Below, one piece after another: positions 16,616 to 25,844 of a stretch of 64,000 nucleotides of DNA (position 1 is its first letter; every line of letters begins with the position of its first letter). The position numbers were made by a program, and so were the translations under genes. Location of the stretch: NCBI GenBank assembly GCA_964484185.1, contig CAZAEQ010000001.1, forward strand, positions 186,001 through 250,000. Reading direction: 5' to 3'. Source of the DNA: F1-120-MAGs238 sp964484185. Lineage in GTDB: Bacteria; Planctomycetota; Phycisphaerae; Phycisphaerales; UBA1924. The notes under the pieces are model-generated. The model was not told the DNA's origin. It saw nothing but the letters and a program-made list of their open reading frames with translations, and did not search any database.

Positions 16616-16963
16616 TTACTTGAACTCCTTGAGCGTAAATCCTGCGGTTTGAACTGCATCCGCAACTTCGCCTTTGGTCGGACGCTTGTCACCCTTGAAG
16701 TTTACAACCACTTTGCCATCGCCCAGATCGCTCGTCATCGAGTCGTACCCGGAGAGTCTGGCGATCTCCGAATCGAGGCTGGTTGCGCACAGCGGGCAAC
16801 TCATCCCGTGTACCACGAGCTCGATGCGGTCGCCCGTCACCAATGTCGTATCGGATAACAATGCAGGCTCGGTCATCCCGCCGCCACCGCCACCATGCCG
16901 GTCGGATTGACATCCGGTCAAGATCGCCACTGCCAGGAGCATTCCAATGTTGAAAATCCGCAT
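16616..16963 (-). CDS. Heavy-metal-associated (HMA) domain lipoprotein
   Basis: The product is 115 aa. A lipoprotein signal (AILTGC, Cys18) is followed by a glycine-rich linker (six Gly) and a C-terminal HMA domain with HGMSCPLCATSLD, the metal-binding CxxC at 56-59. The fold is completed by the GDGKVVVNFKG and PTKGEVADAVQTAGF segments. HMA domains bind Cu(I), Hg(II), Zn or related soft metals. Membrane-anchored periplasmic placement suggests a metal chaperone or scavenger. Start ATG is preceded by TGGAG. The next gene, an outer-membrane barrel, starts right after its stop, so they likely act together. Confidence 0.85.
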   Translation of the reverse strand: MRIFNIGMLLAVAILTGCQSDRHGGGGGGMTEPALLSDTTLVTGDRIELVVHGMSCPLCATSLDSEIARLSGYDSMTSDLGDGKVVVNFKGDKRPTKGEVADAVQTAGFTLKEFK

Positions 16964-17052
16964 ACAAGAACTCCAGAAAAGCGTGGATGTCGGGAGAAAA
17001 ATCTTTCGGGCGAGCCGCCGCCAGCAGGCCTAAGTGTAGCAACAATTGGACA

Positions 17053-17601
17053 ATGACAGTCAAATCAGTCTGCGTCTTCTGCGCCTCCAGCCACCGCATC
17101 GATCAGAAGTATTTCGTTGCAGCATCTGCAGTAGGGGCAGAACTGGCAAGAGCGAATCTGCGGGTGATTTTTGGGGGCGGCCGGTCTGGCCTCATGGGCG
17201 CGGTCGCTGATTCGGCCCTTGCCAGCGGCGGAGAAGTCATAGGAATTCTGCCGCATTTCATGGGGCATCACGAGGTGGGTCATCAGTCGCTGACTGAAAT
17301 GCGACTGGTTGATTCCATGGAATTGCGTCTTGGAATGATGCTCGCTGAATCAGATGCGTTTGTGGTGCTTCCCGGCGGGCCCGGCACACTTGAAGAACTG
17401 TACTTTATCATCAGCCGCAGAAAGCTGGAGCGGACGCGCGGCCACATAGTCATACTCAATCAGGACGGGTTCTTTGATCCGGCAATTGCCATGCTTGATC
17501 GCTGCATTGAAGAACGGTTTCTGGATCCGAGGTATCGCAACCTTTACAGTATCGTGAGCACTCCCCAGGAGATTGTTTCGAATTTGCAGCCTCGGGATTA
17601 A
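17053..17601 (+). CDS. LOG family protein (TIGR00730 type)
   Basis: The product is 182 aa from the ATG at 17053; upstream residues in the same frame look non-coding. It has the Rossmann-type LOG signatures GGGRSGLMGAVADSAL near residue 36 and PGGPGTLEEL near 106, plus the basic SRRKLERTRGH region. The family releases the base from nucleoside 5'-monophosphates; plant and bacterial members activate cytokinins, while the natural bacterial substrate is often unclear. It is divergent from the HMA/barrel operon, 89 bp between starts. Transcription probably ends at the bidirectional hairpin 17629-17656. Confidence 0.88.
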   Translation: MTVKSVCVFCASSHRIDQKYFVAASAVGAELARANLRVIFGGGRSGLMGAVADSALASGGEVIGILPHFMGHHEVGHQSLTEMRLVDSMELRLGMMLAESDAFVVLPGGPGTLEELYFIISRRKLERTRGHIVILNQDGFFDPAIAMLDRCIEERFLDPRYRNLYSIVSTPQEIVSNLQPRD

Positions 17602-17617
17602 TTCAAGAAGAGCGTGT

Positions 17618-17656
17618 AAAAAAGAAGCGGGCAGGTTCAACAAGTTGAACCTGCCC
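17618..17656. terminator. Bidirectional terminator hairpin
   Basis: GGGCAGGTTCAA (17629-17640) pairs perfectly with TTGAACCTGCCC (17645-17656) around a 4-nt loop. An A tract at 17618-17623 gives the leftward transcript a T tract, while the rightward side has TTTGATTT. It lies between the convergent ends of the LOG gene and the dockerin gene 17681-18778. A near copy is found at 19016-19043. Confidence 0.85.
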
Positions 17657-17680
17657 ACTTTGATTTACACAAACACCAAA

Positions 17681-18778
17681 TTAGCAGCCGGTGCTGAATG
17701 CATCGACGAAGTCGAGGTAGTCAAAGAAGTCGATGACGCCGTCGCTGTTGAAGTCAGATGACGGATCGTTCGCCGAGAACGCATCGACGAAGTCGAGGTA
17801 ATCGAAGAAGTCAACGATGCCGTCGCCGTTGAAGTCGGCAGCGCAGCCGCCTTCTTCGAAGTAGCATGAGCCGGTCAAGGTGACGGTGTAGGGGAATGCC
17901 GCGGTGTTGAGGGTGTCCCATGATGCGGGCTGGAGGTCGCCACCGTGAGCGCCATCTGGAGCGCGAACGACGTTGAATGGGGTATCAGCCCAGATCGCCG
18001 CAGGAATTGCGTTGTTGGGGTCGTTGTCGTAGTGGCTGATAGCGATGAAGTATGTGCCGTTGGCGGTCACAAACTCAGCACCCATAGCGGATTGGAGCCC
18101 GCCGCCAGCTGGGGTGTCATCGTTCATTTGAACGGCGTTGCCGGCCGAATCAAAGAGGAACAGCTGAGTGTCCTGGGTGGTGTTGCCAACCGTGGAAGCT
18201 GAGAAGTTCGCGAAGTCGCAGATGTCGAACTTGAACATGTCAGCTGCATCGCCAGGGCCGAGGGTGCCAGACACTGAGTCAAGTGAGCCGGTGCCCGAAG
18301 GAACCTGAGCTGATGCGGGGAGATCATCTGCCGGTGGCGGTGGGCCAACCAGAGTGACGGACATTTCGCCGGTGCCAACGCCGCCACCAAAGCCCATGAC
18401 GCGAATCAGGTAGGTTCCGGCGGCTGGGAGCGAAGCAGTCACCGTTGATGAAAGTCCGCAGGCGTCATCGTTGCAGGCGATTGATGTCAATGCGCCGCAA
18501 GCTCCGCTGTAAACTGCAATCACGCTGTCGTAGCTTGCGCCACAGCAGGACACGGTCACGCTGTCAGCGGACGTGACGGTGATGGAATACCAGATATCGT
18601 TCGAGCCTGCGCCGCAGGGTGCAGCGGGGCCGTCATTGGTGCAGAGTGTGGTGTCAAACGCGGTGATTGATCCATTGAGCACTGCAATCGCTCCGGAACA
18701 ATCATCATTCACCTGTGCTTGTGCCGCAGCGCCAAACGCGAGGCCGGCAACCGCCGTCAAAGTTCTAATTTTCAACAT
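17681..18778 (-). CDS. Secreted PPC-like protein with GC-type dockerin end
   Basis: The product is 365 aa with a signal peptide (MLKIRTLTAVAGLAFGAAAQAQ). Residues about 23-145 form one copy of a module seen four times in the neighbouring gene (NDDCSGAIAV, NDIWYSITV, CCGASYDSVIAVYSG, CNDDACGLSS, GTYLIRVMGFGG). A second, pre-peptidase-C-like module follows (about 155-300, GPGDAADMFKFDI, DTQLFLFD, GTYFIAISHYDND). The end is two dockerin-like loops (DFNGDGIVDFFDYLDFVDAF and a near copy) and STGC. Start ATG has GGGAG upstream. Probably surface-displayed; the binding partner is unknown. Confidence 0.85.
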   Translation of the reverse strand: MLKIRTLTAVAGLAFGAAAQAQVNDDCSGAIAVLNGSITAFDTTLCTNDGPAAPCGAGSNDIWYSITVTSADSVTVSCCGASYDSVIAVYSGACGALTSIACNDDACGLSSTVTASLPAAGTYLIRVMGFGGGVGTGEMSVTLVGPPPPADDLPASAQVPSGTGSLDSVSGTLGPGDAADMFKFDICDFANFSASTVGNTTQDTQLFLFDSAGNAVQMNDDTPAGGGLQSAMGAEFVTANGTYFIAISHYDNDPNNAIPAAIWADTPFNVVRAPDGAHGGDLQPASWDTLNTAAFPYTVTLTGSCYFEEGGCAADFNGDGIVDFFDYLDFVDAFSANDPSSDFNSDGVIDFFDYLDFVDAFSTGC

Positions 18779-19004
18779 GATTTCTCCCTTTTTATGAGAG
18801 CACGATCACCCACGAACGCTTCGAGGGACAATCTCGCCTCACGACCAATATTATTTGACCAGAAACGCCGGACGATGTCAAGGCGATATTCGCCGAAAAT
18901 GTCACATGACGTCGGTCAGATAACCCCACTCCCACCCAACGAGAGACGAAAACATGTGAAGATGTGAGGATAATTGCTTGTACAACCAGGCCATGCATGG
19001 AGCC

Positions 19005-19043
19005 AAAAAAGAAGCGGGCAGGCTCAACAAGTTGAACCTGCCC
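19005..19043 (-). terminator. Terminator hairpin, near copy of the one at 17629
   Basis: GGGCAGGCTCAA (19016-19027) pairs with TTGAACCTGCCC (19032-19043) with one mismatch. On the minus strand the stem is followed by a T tract (A run at 19005-19010). It serves the leftward gene 19072-20793. The shared flanks (AAAAAAGAAGC, ACTTTG) show that the two terminator regions are duplicates, matching the relatedness of the genes they end. The remaining 290-bp gap 18779-19071 holds no gene. Confidence 0.82.
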
Positions 19044-19071
19044 ACTTTGTTTTTACAACATCAATCAGCGA

Positions 19072-20793
19072 TCAGCAGCCTGCGGCGAACGCATCGACGA
19101 AGTCGAGGTAATCGAAGAAGTCGATCGAGCCGTCATTGTTGAAATCGGCCGATGGGTCGTTCGCAGAGAACGCATCGACGAAGTCGAGGTAGTCAAAGAA
19201 GTCAACAGTCGAGTCGTTGTTGAAGTCAGCGGTGCAGGTCGGGACGAAGTTGACGTCCATGGTTCCGCTGCCTGATTGGTCATTGAATCCGCCAAGCTGA
19301 ATCAGGACCGTCTGACCAGCCGCGACCGGTGCGTTGATGGTTGACCGGAGGCCGCAAGCATCGTCATTGCATGCCAGCACTGCGCCGCCGCAGGAGTCCG
19401 CGTAGGCAGTCAGTTCGGTGTCAAAGCTCGCCCCAGCGCAAGTCGTAACGGAGAGTGTTCCCGCGCTGGCGGAAGTGAACGAGTACCAGATGTCGTGGCC
19501 AAGATTGAAGCCGCAATTCGTAGGGCCATCGGTGCTTGCACAGGTGGTATTGAATGAAGTGCTTGAGCCGGATGTGACGGCGATCGGAGTCGCGCACGCA
19601 TCGTTGCTGAGTCCGGCCTGGGTAACACTCAAAGTACCGGCTCCTGAAGCGCCAAAGTAACCGGAAACCTGGATAAGGACGGTCTGGCCAGAGGAAACGC
19701 CCGCAAAACTGGCGTTCGACTGAAGGCCGCAAGCGTCATCGTTGCAGGCCAGAACAGCGCCGCCACAGCCGTCATAAATCGTGACGACCGTGTCAAACGA
19801 GGAACCGCATGTTGAGGCTGAGATTGTTCCGTCGCCGCACGCGGTGTAAGAGTACCAGATGTCTTTGGCATTATTGAAGCCACAATTCTCAGGGCCATCG
19901 GTGGTTGCATTGATGGTATTGAATGCGGTAGGTGTTCCGTTCGAGACCGCGATCGCCTGAGCGCAGTTGTCGTTGTTGGGCGCGCCACTGGCAGTGAAGT
20001 TCACAGCGAGCGAGCCGGTTCCCGATTGAAGGTTGTAGCCGCCGACCTGGATCACGACGGTCTGCCCGGATGCGATGGGGCCGGAGACTGTGGACTGCAA
20101 TCCGCAGTCATCGTCATTGCAAGCAATCTCGGCGCCGGCGCAGTTGTCTGCATACATCGACAAAGCTGTATCGAAGCTCGAGCCGCACAGGGAAGCAGTA
20201 AGCGTGCCTGCGCTGGGGGCGGTGAACGAGTACCAGAGGTTGTTGCCGGCATTAAATACACAGGAAGGAAGTGAGCCGTCGGTGGTGGTGCCACGGGTGT
20301 CGAATGCAGTGACCGAACCGTTGCCCACAGCAATCGCGCCAGCGCAGGCATCGTTCACCTGGGGAGCGAGGTCGAGAACAAGTGTCCCGGTGCCCCGTTG
20401 ACCGCCAAAGCCTGCAACGCGGATCAGGACAACATCGCCGAAACTGACGAAGGCTGATGTGCTTGAGGACAAGCCAGTGCAGGCGTCGTCGTTGCAGCTC
20501 AGTTCTGTGCCGCCGCATCCGCCGGAGATCAGAGAGACCACCGTGTCATAGCCTGCGCCACAGGTTGAGGCTGTGAGGATACCTGTCGCGGTTACTGTGT
20601 AGGAATACCAGATGTCATTCTGACCAGCGCCACAGCTCGATGAGCCGTCGTTGGTCGAAAGTGTGGTATCAAATGGAGTCGACGAGCCTGCGGTGATCGC
20701 GATTGCGCCCGCACATGGATCGTTAACTTGAGCCATCGCTGCCGAAGCGAACGCGAGACCAGCTGCTGCCGACAAAATCTTTGAGTTCAACAT
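19072..20793 (-). CDS. Secreted four-repeat protein with GC-type dockerin end
   Basis: The product is 573 aa with a signal peptide (SAAAGLAFASAAMAQ). Four tandem modules of about 120-130 aa each begin ND(A/P/N)CA.AIAV, carry IWYS(Y/F)T, a SxCGxxFDT segment, CNDDxCGL and GQTVLIQVGGF-like strands. They correspond to the single module of 17681-18778, so the genes are paralogues with domain expansion. The C terminus has DFNNDSTVDFFDYLDFVDAF, a second loop and AAGC. Conserved Cys pairs in each module suggest disulfides in an exported protein. Start ATG has GGGAG upstream. No enzymatic motif is seen; adhesion or a structural surface role is inferred. Confidence 0.85.
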   Translation of the reverse strand: MLNSKILSAAAGLAFASAAMAQVNDPCAGAIAITAGSSTPFDTTLSTNDGSSSCGAGQNDIWYSYTVTATGILTASTCGAGYDTVVSLISGGCGGTELSCNDDACTGLSSSTSAFVSFGDVVLIRVAGFGGQRGTGTLVLDLAPQVNDACAGAIAVGNGSVTAFDTRGTTTDGSLPSCVFNAGNNLWYSFTAPSAGTLTASLCGSSFDTALSMYADNCAGAEIACNDDDCGLQSTVSGPIASGQTVVIQVGGYNLQSGTGSLAVNFTASGAPNNDNCAQAIAVSNGTPTAFNTINATTDGPENCGFNNAKDIWYSYTACGDGTISASTCGSSFDTVVTIYDGCGGAVLACNDDACGLQSNASFAGVSSGQTVLIQVSGYFGASGAGTLSVTQAGLSNDACATPIAVTSGSSTSFNTTCASTDGPTNCGFNLGHDIWYSFTSASAGTLSVTTCAGASFDTELTAYADSCGGAVLACNDDACGLRSTINAPVAAGQTVLIQLGGFNDQSGSGTMDVNFVPTCTADFNNDSTVDFFDYLDFVDAFSANDPSADFNNDGSIDFFDYLDFVDAFAAGC

Positions 20794-21478
20794 GATTTCT
20801 CCCTATTTCTTGAAAGCACGATTGCCCCGCGAACAACTCGAAGGAACAGCCCGCCTCACGAAAGTCGTGGGCATTGAATCAGACTGGGAGGTGTGTGTCA
20901 ATATTTATTTATCATGATTTCGATGGTTTAGTGCAACCGCATGGAGGATATTGGAATTCGTGGACCAGGTTCGGTCCAGACAACACACTTCGTGGATTGC
21001 CCAGATTACCAGCAATTTGGAGTGAATCCAAACTGTTATGCAAAGCCAGTGATGATGGAGATGCTGGCGGCTGCACCGGAGAAGGACAAAGAGCAATTTC
21101 GCGGGAAGATCTGAAATGAACGGTGTTTGTAAGCTAATGACGTAAGAATCTGCAAACTAGGCAGAAATTTTTGCAAAAGCGCACGAAATTGTGGTCCTAT
21201 AACGCGAATCCGCGAAGCGCAACCCTCCGGTACATCAAAGGACGCGGAAGGTACAGAGGGAAAGCAGTGCACGTGCCTTTGGCGGTAGGAACGATTACTT
21301 TCAAAGAGAAGCGGACGCCGCGGAAACAGCGGAAATTGGAATTGCCAGAACATCGAGTCACACTTCTGCGTCAAGGGCTTTGAACGGGGAAACGCAATTC
21401 TGATGGGCTCATTGAGCTAGGTCTGTGTACAGGTGGTACTCCGCCATAAACTCCCGCCCTATTAACAGGAGTTCCGCG
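20794..21478. other. Intergenic stretch, no supported gene
   Basis: About 685 bp lie between divergent genes (dockerin protein leftward, astA rightward). Short frames on the plus strand (around 20880-21119 and 21171-21383) lack a good start site and recognisable composition. The region must contain both promoters. I see no hairpin with a T tract and no RNA gene. Confidence 0.5.
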
Positions 21479-22555
21479 TTGTTCGTTCTTCGCCAGGCCA
21501 AATCCAACGACCTTGATGATCTGCACTCACTCGCCAAGCAGACTTTCTTTATTAACCTGCCGCCGGACCGCGAGATTATTGCGGGAAAGATCGAACAGAG
21601 CGAACGCAGCTTCCAATCGCTGGCATCGAAGAAGAAGGCAGTAAAGCGTGCGACTGGTTCGCTTGGCTCGGGGATCAGAGCAGTCACCGGCAGTTCGGAC
21701 CTTTTCCTGCTTGTGCTCGAAGACAGTGATGGAGGCGGGATCATCGGAACCAGCCAGGTCATTGCGCGCATGGGTGGCAAGGGTGAACCGCGAGTTTTTC
21801 TGAAACTTGAGAACATGACGCGTGAGAGCAAGAGCTTGAAGCTCAAGTGGACGCATCAGATGGCGAATCTTCAGACTGATGAATCGGGGCCGACTGAAAT
21901 TGGCGGCCTGATTCTGAATCACGCATTTCGCGGCCACAAACTACGCCTCGGTCGCTTTCTGTCGTTCGCGCGATTTCATTTGATCGGGCTGTATCGCAAT
22001 CGCTTCGCATCGAGAGTTGTGGCTGAAATGCTCGGGCCGATTGATCGCAATGGGTACAACCCGTTCTTTGAGAAGTTCACGCGTCACTTCATTCCGCGCT
22101 CGTTTCCTGAGGTGTACAAGTTCAGTCAGCAGAGCAAGGAGTTTGTGACGGGGTTGATGCCGCCGGACTGGATGGATCTGTCCGTCATGGATCCGGAAGT
22201 GACGAGCAGTGCGGGAGCGGTGGGGCCAGACACGATTCCAGCGCGGAAGATGCTCGAGCGGCTTGGATTTCAGAACAACGACCGCATTGATCCGCTGGAT
22301 GGTGGGCCGCATTTAGAGGCGAAGACCGATGCGATCACGCTGGTGAAGGCGAGTCGCCAATTGACGGCGATTTCGGGCGGCGCGAAAAAGACCAAAGATC
22401 TCAACATCATCGCCAGCGTGCTGGATGCCAATGGGAATTTTCGAGCGGTGCAATCGAGCGGGACGATTACAGGCTCAAAAGCGGCGATTACTTCTGAGGC
22501 TCTCAAGGCTCTGGGCCAACTTAAGGGTTCGCTGGGTGCAACCGCAATCACATGA
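21479..22555 (+). CDS. astA: Arginine N-succinyltransferase
   Basis: The product is 358 aa from a TTG at 21479 that has CAGGAG 7 nt upstream; the first residues (FVLRQAKSNDLDDLHSLA) align with the usual start of AstA. The frame is open to 21425 but those residues look non-coding. Family features are GTSQVIARMGGKGEPRVFLKLE, PTEIGGLILNHAFRGHKLRLGRFLSFARF and AEMLGPIDRNGYNPFFEKF, all strongly AstA-like. The enzyme transfers succinyl from succinyl-CoA to arginine, the first step of the ammonia-producing AST route. No other ast gene is nearby, so the pathway partners lie elsewhere or the enzyme has a separate role. It converges with the next gene, 42 bp apart. Confidence 0.9.
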   Translation: MFVLRQAKSNDLDDLHSLAKQTFFINLPPDREIIAGKIEQSERSFQSLASKKKAVKRATGSLGSGIRAVTGSSDLFLLVLEDSDGGGIIGTSQVIARMGGKGEPRVFLKLENMTRESKSLKLKWTHQMANLQTDESGPTEIGGLILNHAFRGHKLRLGRFLSFARFHLIGLYRNRFASRVVAEMLGPIDRNGYNPFFEKFTRHFIPRSFPEVYKFSQQSKEFVTGLMPPDWMDLSVMDPEVTSSAGAVGPDTIPARKMLERLGFQNNDRIDPLDGGPHLEAKTDAITLVKASRQLTAISGGAKKTKDLNIIASVLDANGNFRAVQSSGTITGSKAAITSEALKALGQLKGSLGATAIT

Positions 22556-22597
22556 CATTCAAGATCGGCACGTTTAGATAAAAAAACACTAAATAAT

Positions 22598-24631
22598 CTA
22601 TTGTCCAATTGTCAGGCAATCTAATCCAAAATAAGTCTGTGGCTTTGAAGAGTCTTTGTTTGCTCCGGTCAGTTCAACGCGGATGATGAAGTTGCCGAGC
22701 AGTGGGGTGTGTTCGCCTAGGTCGATGTCAGCGGGGATGACTTTGCCCTTTTCGCCGCTGTAAAGGTCGATGTTGGTCGCGGCGACCTTGCCGTTCACGG
22801 ATATTGAGACTGTTCCGTAATCCCAGCTCCTGGTCAAATGCAATTTCAGTTTGCGCGGGGTTTCGCCGGGAGAGGGAACTGTTAATTCAACAAAGTCGCC
22901 GACCTTTTTGCCTTTGACCCACAGGTGCGTTTCCTGACTCCATTTGCCATCTGCGTATCCGGTCATGTCTTGCGGCTCAGCGATTGTGCCGTCGGACTTG
23001 GCGCTGATTGCGGCGGTTTCGCATTCAATTGCGCCGGGGATAGAAAACACCTGAATCTGCGGCAGGCGCTGCATGGCAAGTTCGGGCTTGGACTGGTGAT
23101 TTACAAGTGCACCGGCCATGGCGTAGAAGAATGTGGTTGCGGAGTAACTTACTTCGGTCTGTGCCCAGTGCCAGACTTCCATGTCAAACTTCAGACTCTT
23201 GGTGAATGGGATGGTGTCGAGAGCACGCTGGCGAGAGAGAGTGGTGAAGCCGCGGTTGCTTGAGCCGCCGTTTGGGTTGAATCCATCGCAGCGCATCTGA
23301 GCATTAAACGGTGTGGCAAACGGTCTGGGATCGCACCAGCCGTATCCGTAGTAGTCTTCGGTGCCCGTTCCAAAGTGAGATGGGAATGACTCTCCATCGA
23401 CATAGATGTGTTCATCGCCTTCGCCCCACCAGGCCTTTACGGGGTTGAAGACGGTGAGGATGTCGCCGACTAAGACGCCTTTGCCATCGACGCTTACGTA
23501 ATTGAAATCCTCAGTGCCAGCGGCCTTCTTTGTGTGGATCGAAGGCGCATAGTTCCAAGTTGCGTGAAAGCGCATGGTCTTGTCATCTGGTTCCCATTTA
23601 CCTGAGGCCATGCGCAAGTCCACCGTTACAGTTTGATCGCTCTGATTGTCGATGAAAATGCGTCCGTTGCGGGAATATGGCATGACAAATCGAGAGAGCA
23701 TCTCGCGGTCGGCGTTGTATTCGAGGTAGCGGGTACGAAACGGTTTGGTTTCCGGGCCGACTCCGAAGAAGTCACCAACAGGCACCCAGACAGTTTTCTC
23801 GTAATCAAAGTCCATGCGGATGATGACCTGTCGAAGCGCCTTGGCCATGTCGGGCGCATCGAGCTTGAGAAGGAATGCTGTAATGGCGTTGCTTCCAATC
23901 GCGCCGCCGACTTGATGGCGCTCACCCGGGGCCAAGGTTGCGCTGGCGGCACCAACTTTGAGCGGAGGACGCGGCGGATCGGCAACTCGTTTACCGGCCT
24001 CAATCAGAATCGGCGCGGCGGCTTTGAGCACGGTTTTTGAAAGTGATTGAACCAATGTGCCTTGGGTATAGGTACGGTAGTTGACTTGATAGTACAGATT
24101 GTCGTTTGCATCGGTTGTGATGAGGCATGCTTGCGCGTAGGGAATGGGCATGTAGATGTTCCACCCGCGTGAATGGGTGTCAGCCAGCGGGGGAGCGATG
24201 CTTCCTTTGCCGGACATGAGTTGTTCCATTGAACCTTCGATGACGGGCGTCACGCTGCCATCTATATAGATGCGAAGGGTGCCTTGCGGATTTGGGGTCC
24301 AGATTCGAACAATTGCGCCAGGGCCGATGCAGTCGGCGAGGACGTATTCTTTTCGCCTGGTGCCGCTGGCTGTGGCGACTTCCTGCACGCGGAGCATGTG
24401 GCCGCGGTCGTCGTTGGCGAACCAGGTTGCGGGATCAGATGGCGAGACACTTGCGCGGTCGTAACTGGAGTACTGGCTGCAGGTGAAGGGATTTACCGGC
24501 AGTTTTGCGAGGGCGCGGTAATCGTTCATTTCTATGAGAAGGGTCTCAAGGGTCACGGGCCCGGCGAGCACCGTCGACGCGAGCAGACATGGTACGATCA
24601 TGAGCAATCTGGCAAGATTGAAATAGAGCAT
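22598..24631 (-). CDS. DUF2961 / GH172-type exported glycosidase
   Basis: The product is 677 aa with a signal peptide (MIVPCLLASTVLAG). It has the DUF2961 core: ATWFANDDRGHMLRVQE, GAIVRIWTPNPQGTLRIYID, KAWWGEGDEHIYVDGESFPS and GTEDYYGYGWC (acidic catalytic region of GH172). A C-terminal beta-sandwich from about residue 540 has LWVKGKKVGDFVELTVP and YFGLDCLTIG. GH172 enzymes act on difructose and arabinofuranan-like sugars; the substrate here is unknown. A TATATC hexamer lies 8 nt before the ATG and there is no Shine-Dalgarno, so the message may be leaderless. It is divergent from 24696, 64 bp apart. Confidence 0.85.
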   Translation of the reverse strand: MLYFNLARLLMIVPCLLASTVLAGPVTLETLLIEMNDYRALAKLPVNPFTCSQYSSYDRASVSPSDPATWFANDDRGHMLRVQEVATASGTRRKEYVLADCIGPGAIVRIWTPNPQGTLRIYIDGSVTPVIEGSMEQLMSGKGSIAPPLADTHSRGWNIYMPIPYAQACLITTDANDNLYYQVNYRTYTQGTLVQSLSKTVLKAAAPILIEAGKRVADPPRPPLKVGAASATLAPGERHQVGGAIGSNAITAFLLKLDAPDMAKALRQVIIRMDFDYEKTVWVPVGDFFGVGPETKPFRTRYLEYNADREMLSRFVMPYSRNGRIFIDNQSDQTVTVDLRMASGKWEPDDKTMRFHATWNYAPSIHTKKAAGTEDFNYVSVDGKGVLVGDILTVFNPVKAWWGEGDEHIYVDGESFPSHFGTGTEDYYGYGWCDPRPFATPFNAQMRCDGFNPNGGSSNRGFTTLSRQRALDTIPFTKSLKFDMEVWHWAQTEVSYSATTFFYAMAGALVNHQSKPELAMQRLPQIQVFSIPGAIECETAAISAKSDGTIAEPQDMTGYADGKWSQETHLWVKGKKVGDFVELTVPSPGETPRKLKLHLTRSWDYGTVSISVNGKVAATNIDLYSGEKGKVIPADIDLGEHTPLLGNFIIRVELTGANKDSSKPQTYFGLDCLTIGQ

Positions 24632-24695
24632 GGCAAGAGGATATAGCAGACACGCGGCAAAGAGTACTCAAGGTGAGTGAAAGTGAAGGGTTCGC

Positions 24696-25631
24696 ATGGG
24701 CTGGTGGTGGGCAGCTATCGGGTGTGGGGCACTGGTGATTGTCGCCGCGGTTGTAGTGGTTTTGATGCGACATCGTCGTCGTCGCAATACGCTGGTTTCG
24801 ATCGTCATGTTGAGTGAGACGCCGCGGGAGATCAGTGAGTCGATGGTGCGAGGCGCAGCGCGGCGGGCACTCGGGGGCAATGTTGAAGTTGTGAGTATGC
24901 CCACACCCGAGGAATTGGGAATTGTGGGTCTGGTAGTACATGCGGTCGAACATGGAACGTACTTCGTCATTTCATCGAAACGTCCATATGTGGATGATCC
25001 CGAGTTGGACTCTGCGATGTATGAGAACGAGCGGGCTCGCGAGGCATTTGCCAGACATAAAGCGTGGATTTCGGTTGATGCGACGGGCGGACTTCCGAAG
25101 AAGGACCGGATTGATTGTGTGATGAAGTGCGTTGCCCGGCTGACAGCAGAATTGCTGGACGACAGTTGTTCGATGCTCTATGCGACAGCGACGGAGCGGG
25201 TGGCTCTCAATGGGCCGGGAATCGAGTCGACTTTGCGCGGAGAAGATCCTCTTTCGATTTTCGGAGACGATGAAGTGAACACTCCGATCATTCATGTGGA
25301 CAAAAGTCTGATGGCGGTGAACAAGGCCATGGAAACGGCGCGGAAACGCTGGCCCGAGTTTGTTGAGGCATTTGCGCGGATAGGGCCTGAAGGAAATGCG
25401 TTGGTGAAGGGCAAGTTTTCTGAGGGCGAGGAATCGGAGTACATGTGGGTGAAGGCAGAAACGGCCAGTGCCCAAAGCGCGACAGGTGTACTGCTGAACT
25501 CGCCAGCGCATGTCAAGTCCATCAAAAAGGTGCACCAGGTGACGATCCAGTTTGAGGACATTGCGGACTGGGCGTATATGGAGAAAGGCGAGCAGAGGGG
25601 GATGTTTGTGGAGCGGATTTTACGCAGCTAA
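24696..25631 (+). CDS. Membrane-anchored DUF2314 protein
   Basis: The product is 311 aa. A single N-terminal membrane helix (WWWAAIGCGALVIVAAVVVVLM) is followed by RHRRRR, giving an N-out, C-in anchor. A central domain (about 35-170) of unknown fold follows. The C-terminal about 100 residues are DUF2314-like: AMETARKRWPEFVEAFA, EYMWVKAETA, GVLLNSPAHVKSIKKVHQV, DIADWAYME and G-MFVERIL. DUF2314 has no established biochemical role and is common in bacterial immunity-like or stress proteins. The start is preceded by GAAGGG 5 nt upstream. A weak AT-only hairpin (25640-25665) follows the stop. Confidence 0.75.
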   Translation: MGWWWAAIGCGALVIVAAVVVVLMRHRRRRNTLVSIVMLSETPREISESMVRGAARRALGGNVEVVSMPTPEELGIVGLVVHAVEHGTYFVISSKRPYVDDPELDSAMYENERAREAFARHKAWISVDATGGLPKKDRIDCVMKCVARLTAELLDDSCSMLYATATERVALNGPGIESTLRGEDPLSIFGDDEVNTPIIHVDKSLMAVNKAMETARKRWPEFVEAFARIGPEGNALVKGKFSEGEESEYMWVKAETASAQSATGVLLNSPAHVKSIKKVHQVTIQFEDIADWAYMEKGEQRGMFVERILRS

Positions 25632-25844
25632 GCGAACACACTAAAATATAGCTAACTGTTTTAGTTCTTTATGCAAACAAAGCTCTCGCATGCTAAATAT
25701 TTCTCATGAGAAACCTCTTGAGATACTCGATTGCGCGTTTGAAAGCTTATACGCTCTCTAGACGTTCCAAATTGCCTGTCTTAGGCAGTTGTCACGATTG
25801 GGTAATGAGCCTGGTCGAGCAGAGCACTTCATAAGGAGAGAGAA

